From: Arthrobacter sp. DNA4
GTDB lineage: Bacteria > Actinomycetota > Actinomycetes > Actinomycetales > Micrococcaceae
Assembly (NCBI RefSeq): GCF_024362385.1
Contig: NZ_CP101466.1
Location: 2,418,001-2,482,000 of the forward strand
Direction: 5' to 3'
Length of the DNA: 64,000 bases
Positions 47,424-56,554 of the stretch are shown here, in pieces; within the stretch, counting starts at the first letter, position 1; each line of letters begins with the position of its first letter. A program made the translations under genes and the position numbers. The notes under the pieces are model-generated. The model ran no database searches and was not told the DNA's origin. It saw only the letters and a program-made list of their open reading frames with translations.

Positions 47424-48491
47424 CTAGAAGTCGATGCCCTTGACCAGGGTGACGAACTGTTCCTTGACCTGCTCTTCGCTGGGCCCCTCCGGTGAGATCA
47501 GGATCTGCGCGGTGAAGATCGCCATGTTCTGCCCACGGGCGACCATGAGGGACAAGATCGTGACCGGAACATCGCTCGGGGGCCTAAGGGACTTCGGTCC
47601 GCCCGGTTCCGACCGGATGATGAGAGTTGCCTTGTCGCCAACGCCCTGGATGTTTTGGCCATCCGGCGGCAACGGCCCCGGGAGCGCAGCCGCACCTCCC
47701 TGATGCAGTTCGATGGCAAACACGAGCGAGTCCGGACCAGGTGTGCCCAACGCGCCAAAGCGGTACCGGCAGCTGCCCTCCCCCGGGAGAACCTGTGCCT
47801 GGGTGGTGGCACCGAAGGCCTGTTTGAGAGCATCAGCGCTGACCAACGCACAAACAGGGCTGTTTGTGGATGTCTGCGGACCGACAGATGGCGCCGGCGG
47901 AACACGAAGTTCAGTGCCGTTGCCCCACCCGGCCTCGACAACTGCCTGGGCCAGGGCGCGTGCCGACACGTTGCCGTCCGGTACCGGGGTTCCTGCTGCA
48001 ATGGGTGGCATGGCCACGATGCGCAGGTCAAGGGACTCGTTGCCCCGGACGGCCTTGAGCACGGTGTTTGCCAATGCGCCTCCGGGCTCGCCGCGGAACC
48101 ACCCCGTCCACTGCATGCAGGCGAAGTCCCCGATGCCATCCACCACAGAGCAGTCGGGGGCCTTTTTCGCGTCGGTGACGTCGGCGGCCGATGCGGGCGA
48201 GATGAGCGAGACGGAGAGCGCAAGGACCTTCTCGTACTTGCTCATGTAGCTGCACAGATAGGCCGGACTTCCCGCCGGCTTCCCGTTTTGCCCCATCTGG
48301 ACCAGCCCGGGATCGACCTTGGCAGCGATGGCAGGAGTGATCAGGTCGCAGGCCGGGTTCCCTGATCCGGCTGGCTTGGCCTGGGTAGGCGACGAGGGGC
48401 TGCCACCCTGTGCGCATCCGGCCAGTCCGAATACCAGTGCGGCCAAGACCACTGGCAATGTCCAGGGAGCGCGGACTCCGGGAGCACGCAT
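47424..48491 (-). CDS. lipoprotein with two DUF3558-like halves
   Basis: A 355-residue exported lipoprotein with lipobox Leu-Ala-Gly-Cys near residue 26. Two halves each start with Cys-(Asp/Ala)-Leu-(Ile/Val) and carry a later Cys-x-(Tyr) partner (about 48-170 and 215-350). That is the pattern of duplicated DUF3558-type domains in actinobacterial cell-envelope lipoproteins. GGAGG lies ahead of ATG 48491. Function unknown. Confidence 0.75.
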   Translation of the reverse strand: MRAPGVRAPWTLPVVLAALVFGLAGCAQGGSPSSPTQAKPAGSGNPACDLITPAIAAKVDPGLVQMGQNGKPAGSPAYLCSYMSKYEKVLALSVSLISPASAADVTDAKKAPDCSVVDGIGDFACMQWTGWFRGEPGGALANTVLKAVRGNESLDLRIVAMPPIAAGTPVPDGNVSARALAQAVVEAGWGNGTELRVPPAPSVGPQTSTNSPVCALVSADALKQAFGATTQAQVLPGEGSCRYRFGALGTPGPDSLVFAIELHQGGAAALPGPLPPDGQNIQGVGDKATLIIRSEPGGPKSLRPPSDVPVTILSLMVARGQNMAIFTAQILISPEGPSEEQVKEQFVTLVKGIDF

Positions 48492-48627
48492 GATTTCCTC
48501 CGGCCTCTAACTGCCGTCCCGAACGGGAAAGTCGCTGATGGGGCGACGCTACGGACTCCCGCGAATGGCCGCCAGAGGCCAAGGACCCTGCAGTCAGTGC
48601 GGCATTAGGCCGCCCACAGTCACCCGC

Positions 48628-49623
48628 TCAGTTGGGGACCACACCGCCGTGAACCGTGGCCGACCTGCCAACGATCACCGCAAGGACCCCAAGGCCGGCG
48701 TGCGCTGCCAGGACCGCGGGAAGGGAGCTGATCTGTGCCGGAGGGCACTGTGGAAGGGCCGCCTCCAGCCGCACCGCCAGGCTCTCCGCTTCCTCAGGAT
48801 TGCCGAAGTGGTGGACGGCCAGGACCACGGAGTCGCCGGGATGCGCCTCCGCTTCCGCCACCACAATTTCCTCAAGCCGGGCCACAGCCCTGGCACCTGA
48901 TCGCACTTTTTCCAGCGGAACTATCCTGCCGCCGTCGACCGCCAGGATTGGTTTGATGGCAAGCATGGTCCCCAGGAGCGACGCGGCCGCCCCGATCCGC
49001 CCGCCGCGGCGCAACTGCTCAAGGGTGGGCACGTAGAAGAAGACCTTGGTACGTGCTGCCTGGGCCGCTGCCGCAGCGGCCACCGCGGACCGGTCACCGC
49101 CGGCTGACGCTGCTTCCAATGCTGCCTGTACAGCCATGCCCTGCGCCATGCCAACGGTTTCCGTGTCCACCACGTCGACGGGAATACCCACCCTGGCCGC
49201 AGCCAGGCGCGCAGCGTCCGCGGTGCCGGAAAGTCCGCCCGAGATGTGGACCGAAACGATCCCTTCGTATCCCCGGAGTTCAGCGGCCCGGTAGGCCTGC
49301 TCGAACTGCCCCGGCGACGGCCTGGACGTCTTGACCGCCGTCCCCGCGGCCAGGGCCACCGCGATGGTCTCCAGGATGTCGTCTTCGCCCTCACCGTAGA
49401 TTTCAGCGCCGACCATGACGGGCATCGGAGTCACCGTCAGGATCCCGTCCCGCGGCAGTCCGGCAACGTAGTCCGCCGGCAGGGCAGCAGCCGAGTCCGT
49501 GACGACGGCGGTGCGGGCGACAGGGCTGCCACCCGGACGCTGTGTTCCCGGCCGGGCCGCAGGACGGAGGCCCGACAGCCGGGCACGGACCCAAGGCCAG
49601 GCGGCGGCGTTACTGTCGGGCAA
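48628..49623 (-). CDS. DegV family fatty-acid-binding protein
   Basis: DegV proteins bind a fatty acid and present it to fatty-acid kinase. The 331 residues have the two-domain DegV fold with Val-Val-Thr-Asp-Ser-Ala-Ala near the start of the fold, Val-His-Ile-Ser-Gly-Gly-Leu-Ser-Gly-Thr and Lys-Pro-Ile-Leu. TTG 49623 has AGGAGG 4 nt upstream and is preferred over the TTG ten codons earlier. It lies 87 bp downstream of leuS on the same strand. Confidence 0.92.
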   Translation of the reverse strand: MPDSNAAAWPWVRARLSGLRPAARPGTQRPGGSPVARTAVVTDSAAALPADYVAGLPRDGILTVTPMPVMVGAEIYGEGEDDILETIAVALAAGTAVKTSRPSPGQFEQAYRAAELRGYEGIVSVHISGGLSGTADAARLAAARVGIPVDVVDTETVGMAQGMAVQAALEAASAGGDRSAVAAAAAAQAARTKVFFYVPTLEQLRRGGRIGAAASLLGTMLAIKPILAVDGGRIVPLEKVRSGARAVARLEEIVVAEAEAHPGDSVVLAVHHFGNPEEAESLAVRLEAALPQCPPAQISSLPAVLAAHAGLGVLAVIVGRSATVHGGVVPN

Positions 49624-49710
49624 GGGGCCTCCTGGAGACGCTGTCCGGCTCAACCGGCGCCGGCCGCCGGAAAGTTTCCGGCGGCCGGTGCATCACTGCG
49701 GGTGCAGCAA

Positions 49711-52233
49711 CTATGCCGGAACGATGTTGACCAGCTTAGGCGCACGGACGATCACCGTGCGGATGCCCCGGCCGTCCATGGCGCGTTGGACGTTCTCCGA
49801 CGCCAGTGCCAGTTCGCGCAGCTGGTCTTCGGAGACGTCCGGGGACACCTCCAGCCGGTCGCGGACCTTGCCCTGGACCTGGACGACGGCGGTGACCGTG
49901 TCCTGGACCAGCAGGGCGGGGTCGTGGGACGGCCAGCCGGCGTTGGCAACCGATGCAGGGTGGCCCAGCAGGTTCCACATGTCCTCGGCGGTGTACGGCG
50001 CGAACAGGCTGAGGATCACGGCAACCGCCTCTGCGGCTTCGCGGACTGCGGGATCCGCTGCGCCCGCACCGGAGTCGATCGCCTTGCGGGTGGCGTTGAC
50101 CAGCTCCATGAGTTTGGCCACCACCACGTTGAACTTGTTGGCGTCCAGCAGTTCTGCGGCATCGGCGATGGTGCGGTGCGTTACCGAACGCAGCCCGCGG
50201 TCTCCGGTTGCGGCGTCCACACCGGCATCACTGGTGACGTCCTGCGCCAGGCGCCAGGCCCTGGCCAGGAACTTGGCGGAACCGGACGGCGACACGTCGG
50301 CCCAGTCCACGTCGTCCTCGGGCGGGGACGCGAACACCATGGTCAGGCGGACAGCGTCCACGCCGTACTTGTCCAGCTGCTCGCCGAGGTCAACGCCGTT
50401 GCCCAGGGATTTGCTCATGGCCTTGCCGCCGTTGAGCACCTGGCCCTGGTTCAGCAGCGCGCTGAATGGTTCGTCGGCATCGATCATGCCGAGGTCGTGG
50501 ATGACCTTTGTGAAGAAGCGGGCGTAGAGCAGGTGGAGGATGGCGTGCTCCACGCCGCCCACGTACTGGCCCACCGGCATCCAGTCATTGATCTTCTGCG
50601 GATCGAAGGGCCCCTCGGTGTAATGCGGCGACACGAAGCGCAGGAAGTACCAGGATGAGTCCACGAACGTGTCCATGGTGTCGGTGTCCCGTTTCGCGGG
50701 CCCGTGGCAGGTGGGGCATTCCACGTTGACCCAGGACTCCGCCGCAGCCAGCGGCGAGGTGCCCTTCGGTGCCAGGTCCTCACCGCGGAGGTCCGCGGGC
50801 AGGGTAACCGGCAGCTGCTCATCGGGAACGGGGACTTCACCGCAGGACGGGCAGTGGATGATGGGGATGGGGGTGCCCCAGAAGCGCTGGCGGCTCAGCA
50901 GCCAGTCCCGGAGCCGGAAGTTCACGAACTTCTCGCCGGTACCCTGCTGTTCCAGCATGGCAATGGCGGCAGGGATGGCCTCAGCCTTGGGCAGGCCGTC
51001 CAGCTCGCCGGAGTTGATCAGGGTGCCCTCGCCCGCTGTCGCGGTGCCGGACACAGCCGGATCCTCCTCGCCGGTGTCCAGGACCGCGCGGACCGGCAGG
51101 TCGAAGGTCCTGGCGAAGTCGAGGTCGCGCTGGTCGTGGGCCGGGACGGCCATGATGGCGCCTGTGCCGTAGTCCGCCAGCACGTAGTCGGCGGCCCATA
51201 CGGGCAGCTTCTCCCCGTTCAGCGGGTTGATGGCATAGCGGCCGGTGAAAACGCCGGTCTTCTCGCGTTCCGTGGACTGGCGTTCGATCTCGGAGAGTGC
51301 CTTGACCCGTTCGCGGTATTCGTCCAGGGCGGCAGCGTGCTCGTCCGTGACAAGTTCGACGGCGAGTGGCGCGTCGGCGGCGACCACAAAGAAGGTTGCG
51401 CCGTAGAGAGTGTCCGGCCGGGTGGTGAACACCGTGACGTCCTTGGCGTCCTTGCCGCCGTCGGCCTCGATCACGAAGTTGACGTGCGCACCCTCGGACC
51501 GGCCGATCCAGTTCTTCTGCATGGCCAGGACACGTTCGGGCCAGTGGCCGCGGAGTTCGTCCATGTCGTCCAGCAGCCGGTCCGCGTAGTCGGTGATCTT
51601 GAAGTACCACTGGTTCAGGGACTTCTTGGTGACGGTGGTGCCGCAGCGCTCGCAGGCGCCATTGACGACCTGCTCGTTGGCCAGGACGGTCTGGTCCTTG
51701 GGGCACCAGTTGACCGGGGAGTTCTTCCGGTAAGCAAGGCCGCGCTCATAGAAGCGCTTGAACAGCCACTGCGTCCAGCGGTAGTACTCGGGATCAGAGG
51801 TGTGCAGGCGGCGCGACCAGTCGGCGGAGATGGCGTACCGCTTGAAGGAGGCCGCCTGGGTGTCGATGTTGGCGTACGTCCACTCGCTGGGGTGGGCGTT
51901 GCGCTTGATGGCGGCGTTCTCCGCGGGCAGGCCAAAGGAGTCCCAGCCGATGGGATGCAGGACGTCGTAGCCCTTCTGCCGCAGGTAGCGGGCCACCACG
52001 TCGCCCATGGCGAACGCCTCGGCGTGGCCCATGTGCAGGTCGCCGGACGGGTACGGGAACATGTCAAGCACGTAGCGGCGCTCCCGCGACCCGTCGTCCA
52101 CCGGGGTGAAGACCTTGAGGTCATCCCACACCTGGGGCCATTTGGCCTCCATGGCGGCGAAACTGTAGGTGCCCTCTTCAGGCTCCGCCGATACTGTTGT
52201 TGTTCCGGTCTCTGTCTCCGGCTGAACGCCCAC
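49711..52233 (-). CDS. leuS: leucyl-tRNA synthetase
   Basis: LeuS charges tRNA-Leu. About 840 residues with a class I catalytic core (HIGH-type [10 protein letters not shown] near 65; KMSKS-type Lys-Ala-Met-Ser-Lys-Ser near 600), a CP1 editing domain (about 225-420), a zinc-type Cys-Pro-x-Cys pair, and an anticodon-binding C-terminus. GTG 52233 is preferred because AAGAGGG lies just upstream; the frame is open further but there is no start with a ribosome site. A leucine leader peptide and a terminator hairpin lie in the 175 bp upstream, so expression probably responds to charged leucyl-tRNA. Confidence 0.96.
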   Translation of the reverse strand: MGVQPETETGTTTVSAEPEEGTYSFAAMEAKWPQVWDDLKVFTPVDDGSRERRYVLDMFPYPSGDLHMGHAEAFAMGDVVARYLRQKGYDVLHPIGWDSFGLPAENAAIKRNAHPSEWTYANIDTQAASFKRYAISADWSRRLHTSDPEYYRWTQWLFKRFYERGLAYRKNSPVNWCPKDQTVLANEQVVNGACERCGTTVTKKSLNQWYFKITDYADRLLDDMDELRGHWPERVLAMQKNWIGRSEGAHVNFVIEADGGKDAKDVTVFTTRPDTLYGATFFVVAADAPLAVELVTDEHAAALDEYRERVKALSEIERQSTEREKTGVFTGRYAINPLNGEKLPVWAADYVLADYGTGAIMAVPAHDQRDLDFARTFDLPVRAVLDTGEEDPAVSGTATAGEGTLINSGELDGLPKAEAIPAAIAMLEQQGTGEKFVNFRLRDWLLSRQRFWGTPIPIIHCPSCGEVPVPDEQLPVTLPADLRGEDLAPKGTSPLAAAESWVNVECPTCHGPAKRDTDTMDTFVDSSWYFLRFVSPHYTEGPFDPQKINDWMPVGQYVGGVEHAILHLLYARFFTKVIHDLGMIDADEPFSALLNQGQVLNGGKAMSKSLGNGVDLGEQLDKYGVDAVRLTMVFASPPEDDVDWADVSPSGSAKFLARAWRLAQDVTSDAGVDAATGDRGLRSVTHRTIADAAELLDANKFNVVVAKLMELVNATRKAIDSGAGAADPAVREAAEAVAVILSLFAPYTAEDMWNLLGHPASVANAGWPSHDPALLVQDTVTAVVQVQGKVRDRLEVSPDVSEDQLRELALASENVQRAMDGRGIRTVIVRAPKLVNIVPA

Positions 52234-52318
52234 TGCTGCCCTCTTCTGTTCTGTTACGGCATCTGTGCTGCCATAACGGCCTGATCCTCCTGCTGCCGGC
52301 CCGGCGCCATGCCCCGGA

Positions 52319-52348
52319 CACACAAAAGCCCCTCTCCATGGAGGGGCT
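52319..52348 (-). terminator. attenuator-type terminator in the leuS leader
   Basis: Read on the minus strand: AGCCCCTC, 6-nt loop, GAGGGGCT, then TTTGTGTG (stem 52327-52334 with 52341-52348). It lies between the leader peptide and leuS, so it would stop transcription before leuS. A second potential stem (52349-52353 with 52378-52382, with CCGA/TCGG inside) sits directly behind the leader stop codon. Confidence 0.65.
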
Positions 52349-52381
52349 GCCGCTCAGCTGTCCGATTATCGGAGCCGGCGG

Positions 52382-52408
52382 CTAACTAAGCAGAAGGATC
52401 GCACGCAT
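52382..52408 (-). CDS. leuS leader peptide (8 aa, Leu codons in a row)
   Basis: An 8-codon ORF, M-R-A-I-L-L-L-S then TAG, 148 bp upstream of leuS. It carries three consecutive Leu codons after Ile. It mirrors the leuA leader in this window (M-R-A-E-L-L-L-L-S). TAAAGT lies 6 nt before the ATG, so translation would be leaderless. A stem and a terminator-like hairpin follow. Together they look like a ribosome-mediated attenuator sensing leucyl-tRNA. Confidence 0.75.
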   Translation of the reverse strand: MRAILLLS

Positions 52409-52414
52409 GGATCT

Positions 52415-52420
52415 ACTTTA
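52415..52420 (-). promoter_or_regulatory. -10 box for the leuS leader transcript
   Basis: TAAAGT on the minus strand, 6 nt upstream of the leader ATG. No clear -35 box at 16-18 nt. Confidence 0.5.
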
Positions 52421-52521
52421 GCGCACCGGCACGTCCCCCGCCTCAGCCAGGCCGAACGGCCCGTTGCACTGGCCGGGGCAAGCGCGCATGATCGTCCCAC
52501 AACGTTGGGAGGCGGCACACC

Positions 52522-54039
52522 ATGTCAGAAGCAACCACCGCCGGCCCTGCTGAAGGACAGCCCCTCTCCCTCTGGCTGGCAACCGCCGGCACCACTGACT
52601 TTCCGGGCCTGCGCGGCACCGTGGAAGTGGACGTGGCAGTCATCGGTGGAGGCATCGCCGGGCTGACCGCAGCGCTGGCCCTGAAACGTTCGGGCCGCTC
52701 GGTGGCAGTCCTGGAAGCCGGCCGGATCGGCACCGGCGTCACTGGCCACACCACGGGCAAGGTGACGTCCCTGCACCGCCTCGCCTACACGGATCTGCAG
52801 AGCAGTCATGGCGTAGCAGCGGCCAGGAGCTACGGATTGGCGAACCAGGCGGCCGTGGAATACATCGGTGCGGTGGTGGACGCTGAGAACATTTCCTGCG
52901 GTTTCCGCCGGGTCGCCAACTACACCTTTGCTGCAGGCCATGATGCGCTGCCGCAGGTGCGGGCAGAAGCCGGGCTTGCGGCGGACCTCGGCCTTCCGTC
53001 AACGTTCACCGCCGACGTTCCCCTGCCGTTTCCCGTGGCCGGTGCCGTACGGTTTGACGGCCAGGCCCAGATCCATGCCGTCCAGTACCTCCAGGGGCTC
53101 GCCGGAAGGGTGGACGGGGACGGCAGCTTCGTCTTCGAACGCACCCGCGCGCTGGAGCTGCGCGAGGGCAGTCCCGTCACGGTGGCCGCCGCCGACGGAA
53201 CCGTGCTCGCCCGGGATGCGATTGTGGCCACGAACGTTCCCTTCGCCGACCACGGCCGGTTCGAAGCACTCTGCCAGCCGCACCGCTCCTACATCGTCGC
53301 CGCGCCGATCGGCACCCCTCCCCTGGACGCCACCTTCATCAGCGCGGATGAGCCCATGCGTTCGCTGCTGACGGTCCGCCTCAACGCGGTGACGTACCTG
53401 CTGACGGGCGGCGAGGGCCATCCCGCGGGCGCGCACGTAGACCCGGCACCGCGCCATGCCAGCCTGGCCCGTTATGCGCGCCTCCAGTTCGGGGCCGGCG
53501 GCGCGGCTTACCGTTGGTCCACCCAGGACGCGCTGCCTCTCGACGGTCTGCCCTATGCGGGGCCGTTGAACCCGGACAGCCGGCACGCCTTCGTCATCAC
53601 GGGCCTGCGCAAATGGGGCCTGACGAACGGTACGGCCGCGGCGCTGATGCTGGCGGATCTGCTCAACGGCACGCCCAATGAGTGGGCGGCCCTGTTTGAC
53701 AGCAACCGTGCGACGTCGCGGACCACCAGGGTGGCAGCGCCACCAGCAGCGCACGGGGACACCGTTCCCGGGAAAGGGACCACACAGCGGACAGCGGACC
53801 TTCTTCCCGGCGACGGCACTGTCATTGAAACGGACGGGACCAGCACGGCGTGCTACCGGGATCCTGCGGGACAGATCCACGCGGTGTCCGCGATCTGCAC
53901 CCATCTTGGCTGCACTGTCGGGTTCAACCGGGAAGACCGCACGTGGGACTGCCCCTGCCATGGCTCCCGGTTCGATGTTGACGGCAAAGTCATCCAGGGG
54001 CCGGCAACCGAGGATCTCCCTGTGCGCCCGGCGCCGTGA
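52522..54039 (+). CDS. FAD-dependent oxidoreductase with C-terminal Rieske domain
   Basis: A 505-residue protein fusing a DAO/glycine-oxidase-type FAD domain (about 35-395; Gly-Gly-Gly-Ile-Ala-Gly-Leu near 44) to a Rieske 2Fe-2S domain (about 430-505; Cys-Thr-His-Leu-Gly-Cys and Cys-Pro-Cys-His-Gly-Ser). All Rieske ligands are present. There is no signal peptide. Similar fusions are widespread in soil bacteria, and the substrate is unknown. ATG 52522 has TGGGAGG upstream. It is divergent from leuS. Confidence 0.9.
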   Translation: MSEATTAGPAEGQPLSLWLATAGTTDFPGLRGTVEVDVAVIGGGIAGLTAALALKRSGRSVAVLEAGRIGTGVTGHTTGKVTSLHRLAYTDLQSSHGVAAARSYGLANQAAVEYIGAVVDAENISCGFRRVANYTFAAGHDALPQVRAEAGLAADLGLPSTFTADVPLPFPVAGAVRFDGQAQIHAVQYLQGLAGRVDGDGSFVFERTRALELREGSPVTVAAADGTVLARDAIVATNVPFADHGRFEALCQPHRSYIVAAPIGTPPLDATFISADEPMRSLLTVRLNAVTYLLTGGEGHPAGAHVDPAPRHASLARYARLQFGAGGAAYRWSTQDALPLDGLPYAGPLNPDSRHAFVITGLRKWGLTNGTAAALMLADLLNGTPNEWAALFDSNRATSRTTRVAAPPAAHGDTVPGKGTTQRTADLLPGDGTVIETDGTSTACYRDPAGQIHAVSAICTHLGCTVGFNREDRTWDCPCHGSRFDVDGKVIQGPATEDLPVRPAP

Positions 54040-54106
54040 CGTGCCCGCGTGCTGCCGCCCGCACCCTGCCTGGCCCAAATCCAGGGAACGTCCGCCGGAC
54101 ATGGCA

Positions 54107-54140
54107 GGGGCCGCCCTGCAAGGAAAGGCAGGGCGGCCCC
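54107..54140. terminator. bidirectional terminator, oxidoreductase / glpK
   Basis: A perfect 13-bp stem (54107-54119 with 54128-54140) around an 8-nt loop, between convergent genes. GC-rich, without a strong T-run. Confidence 0.7.
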
Positions 54141-54156
54141 AAAGGTGTGAAGGACG

Positions 54157-55671
54157 CTACCTGACGTCCTCGTCCACCCACTCCATGGACTTGGTGACCG
54201 CCTTCTTCCACAGCCGCATCTGGCGTTCCTGCTCAGCCTTCTCCATCTGCGGCTCCCAGCGCTTGTCCTCGGACCAGTTGGCCGAGCACTCGCCCAGGTC
54301 CTTCCAGAAGCCAACCGCCAGGCCTGCCGCGTAGGCAGCCCCCAGCGCCGTGGTCTCAATGACCTTGGGACGGATGACCGGGACGCCAAGGATGTCCGCC
54401 TGGAACTGCATCAGGGCGTCATTGGCAACCATGCCGCCGTCGACCTTCAGCTCGCTCAGCGGCACGCCGGAGTCCGCGTTGACCGCGTCCAGCACCTCGC
54501 GGGTCTGGAACGCGGTGGCCTCCAGCGCTGCCCGGGCGATGTGGTTCTTGTTGACGAACCGGGTCAGGCCCACAATCGCACCGCGGGCATCGGAGCGCCA
54601 GTACGGGGCGAACAGGCCGGAGAACGCCGGGACGATGTACACGCCGCCGTTGTCCTTGACCGACGCGGCAAGGGTTTCCACCTCGGGGGCGCTGCTGATC
54701 ATGCCCAGGTTGTCACGCAGCCACTGGACCAGTGAACCGGTGACGGCGATGGACCCTTCCAGGGCATAGTGCGGTTTGGCGTCGCCCAGCTTGTAGCCCA
54801 CCGTGGTGAGGAGCCCGTTCTTCGAGTGGACGATTTCCTCGCCCGTGTTGAAGATCAGGAAGCAGCCGGTGCCGTAGGTGTTCTTCGCTTCGCCGGCGTC
54901 AAAAGCAGCCTGGCCGAAGGTTGCGGCCTGCTGGTCGCCCAGGATGCCCGAAACCGGCGTTTCGCGGAGCAGCTGGGAGCTATGGACGGTGCCGTACACC
55001 TCGGAGGAGGACTTGATCTCCGGCATCATGCTGCGCGGCACGCCAAAGATGCCGAGGATCTCGTCGTCCCACTGCAGGGTTTCAAGATCCATGAACAGGG
55101 TGCGGGACGCGTTGGTGACGTCGGTGACGTGCACGCCGCCGTCGACGCCGCCGGTCAGGTTCCACAGGACCCAGGCGTCGGTGTTGCCGAAGACCAGGTC
55201 CCCGGCCTCTGCCTTTTCCCTGGCGCCGTCAACGTTGTCCAGGATCCACTTGATCTTGGTGCCGGAGAAGTAGGTTGCCAGCGGCAGGCCCACCTTCTGT
55301 TTGAAGCGGTCGGCTCCGCCGTCCTTGGCCAGCTGGTCCACGATGTCCTGGGTGCGCGTGTCCTGCCACACGATGGCGTTGTAGACCGGCTTGCCCGTGG
55401 TCTTGTCCCACACCACGGCGGTTTCGCGCTGGTTGGTGATGCCGACGGCGGCAATATCGTGCCGCGTCAGGTTCGCCTTTGAGAGGGCCGAGCCGATGAC
55501 CTCGCGGGTGTTGTTCCAGATCTCCGCAGCATCGTGCTCCACCCAGCCGGCCTGGGGGAAGATCTGTTCGTGTTCCATCTGGCCGGAAGAGACGATGGCG
55601 CCGCTGTGGTCGAAGATGATGGCGCGGGTGCTGGTGGTGCCCTGGTCAATGGCGATTACGTACTGGTTCAT
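54157..55671 (-). CDS. glpK: glycerol kinase
   Basis: GlpK phosphorylates glycerol taken up by GlpF. The 504 residues are full length for an FGGY kinase, with Asp-Gln-Gly-Thr-Thr-Ser-Thr-Arg near the start, Gly-Ile-Thr-Asn-Gln-Arg-Glu-Thr-Ala, and the C-terminal Asp-Gly-Gly-Met-Val-Ala-Asn ATP motif. It is 42 bp downstream of glpF, in the order glpD-glpF-glpK on the minus strand. Confidence 0.97.
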   Translation of the reverse strand: MNQYVIAIDQGTTSTRAIIFDHSGAIVSSGQMEHEQIFPQAGWVEHDAAEIWNNTREVIGSALSKANLTRHDIAAVGITNQRETAVVWDKTTGKPVYNAIVWQDTRTQDIVDQLAKDGGADRFKQKVGLPLATYFSGTKIKWILDNVDGAREKAEAGDLVFGNTDAWVLWNLTGGVDGGVHVTDVTNASRTLFMDLETLQWDDEILGIFGVPRSMMPEIKSSSEVYGTVHSSQLLRETPVSGILGDQQAATFGQAAFDAGEAKNTYGTGCFLIFNTGEEIVHSKNGLLTTVGYKLGDAKPHYALEGSIAVTGSLVQWLRDNLGMISSAPEVETLAASVKDNGGVYIVPAFSGLFAPYWRSDARGAIVGLTRFVNKNHIARAALEATAFQTREVLDAVNADSGVPLSELKVDGGMVANDALMQFQADILGVPVIRPKVIETTALGAAYAAGLAVGFWKDLGECSANWSEDKRWEPQMEKAEQERQMRLWKKAVTKSMEWVDEDVR

Positions 55672-55713
55672 AATGACGTCCTTGTCTTGTTGTTCGAACT
55701 GGGTGCCGGGGGT

Positions 55714-56463
55714 TTAGGAAGCGGCGGTGACGATGATCGGGGCGATCCGGGCAACAACTCCGGCCAGGGCGCCGCCGACAAGCGGACCCACCACCGGAAT
55801 CCAGGAGTAGCTCCAGTCACTGGAGCCCTTGCCCTTGATGGGGAGCACTGCGTGGGCGATGCGGGGTCCGAGGTCGCGGGCGGGGTTGATGGCGTAGCCG
55901 GTGGGCCCGCCAAGGGAGACACCGATGCCGACCACGAGCAGCGCGACGGCGAGTGGGCCGAGCCCCGAGGGGGTACCACCGAGGGTGAGGATGACGAAGA
56001 CCAGGACAAAAGTGCCGATGATCTCGGTGATCAGGTTCCATGGCGTGGACCGGATGGCAGGGCCGGTGGAAAAGGTCCCGAGCTTGCCGGCAGGCTCCGG
56101 CTCGTCATCGAAGTGCTGTTTGTAGGCCAGCCAGCACACCACGGCGCCGAGGAACGCGCCCAGCAGCTCGCCTCCGAAGTAGGTCAGGGTGGAGGCGAAG
56201 TCGACGGCGACTCCCGGAGCGTATTCGGGCTTGCCGTTGAGCAGCAGGCCGAGGGTGACGGCCGGGTTGAGGTGCGCGCCCGACTTGGCGGCGACGAAGA
56301 CACCCGCGAAGACGGCGATTCCCCACCCCCATGTGACCATCAGGAAACCGCCGTTGTTGCCTTTTGTCCCCCGCAAAGCCACGTTGGCAACGACGCCGCA
56401 ACCCAACAGGGTCAGCATGCCCGTGCCAAAGACTTCGGAGAGGAAGACTATTCCTAGAGACAT
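55714..56463 (-). CDS. glpF: glycerol uptake facilitator (aquaglyceroporin)
   Basis: A 249-residue MIP channel with six membrane helices and two half-helices. The signature motifs are Asn-Pro-Ala in Leu-Asn-Pro-Ala-Val-Thr and Ile-Asn-Pro-Ala-Arg-Asp, and the Asp after the second one marks the glycerol-permeable subgroup. It sits between glpD and glpK and should be co-transcribed with glpK. Confidence 0.95.
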   Translation of the reverse strand: MSLGIVFLSEVFGTGMLTLLGCGVVANVALRGTKGNNGGFLMVTWGWGIAVFAGVFVAAKSGAHLNPAVTLGLLLNGKPEYAPGVAVDFASTLTYFGGELLGAFLGAVVCWLAYKQHFDDEPEPAGKLGTFSTGPAIRSTPWNLITEIIGTFVLVFVILTLGGTPSGLGPLAVALLVVGIGVSLGGPTGYAINPARDLGPRIAHAVLPIKGKGSSDWSYSWIPVVGPLVGGALAGVVARIAPIIVTAAS

Positions 56464-56554
56464 CTTTGACTCCTTCTTTGTTTAGTTGTCGGTCCTCCGC
56501 GGGTGAAGGACCGTGGGGCCGGGACGCTGGCGCGCCCCGGCCGACTGCCTGGCC

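Noticed and set aside
50704..52284. 526-codon + strand frame opposite leuS
   Set aside because: An antisense shadow of leuS; no domain is recognisable.
52234..52521. T-box riboswitch upstream of leuS
   Set aside because: I find no T-box consensus or specifier-loop architecture. The region is short and is better explained by a leader peptide with a hairpin.
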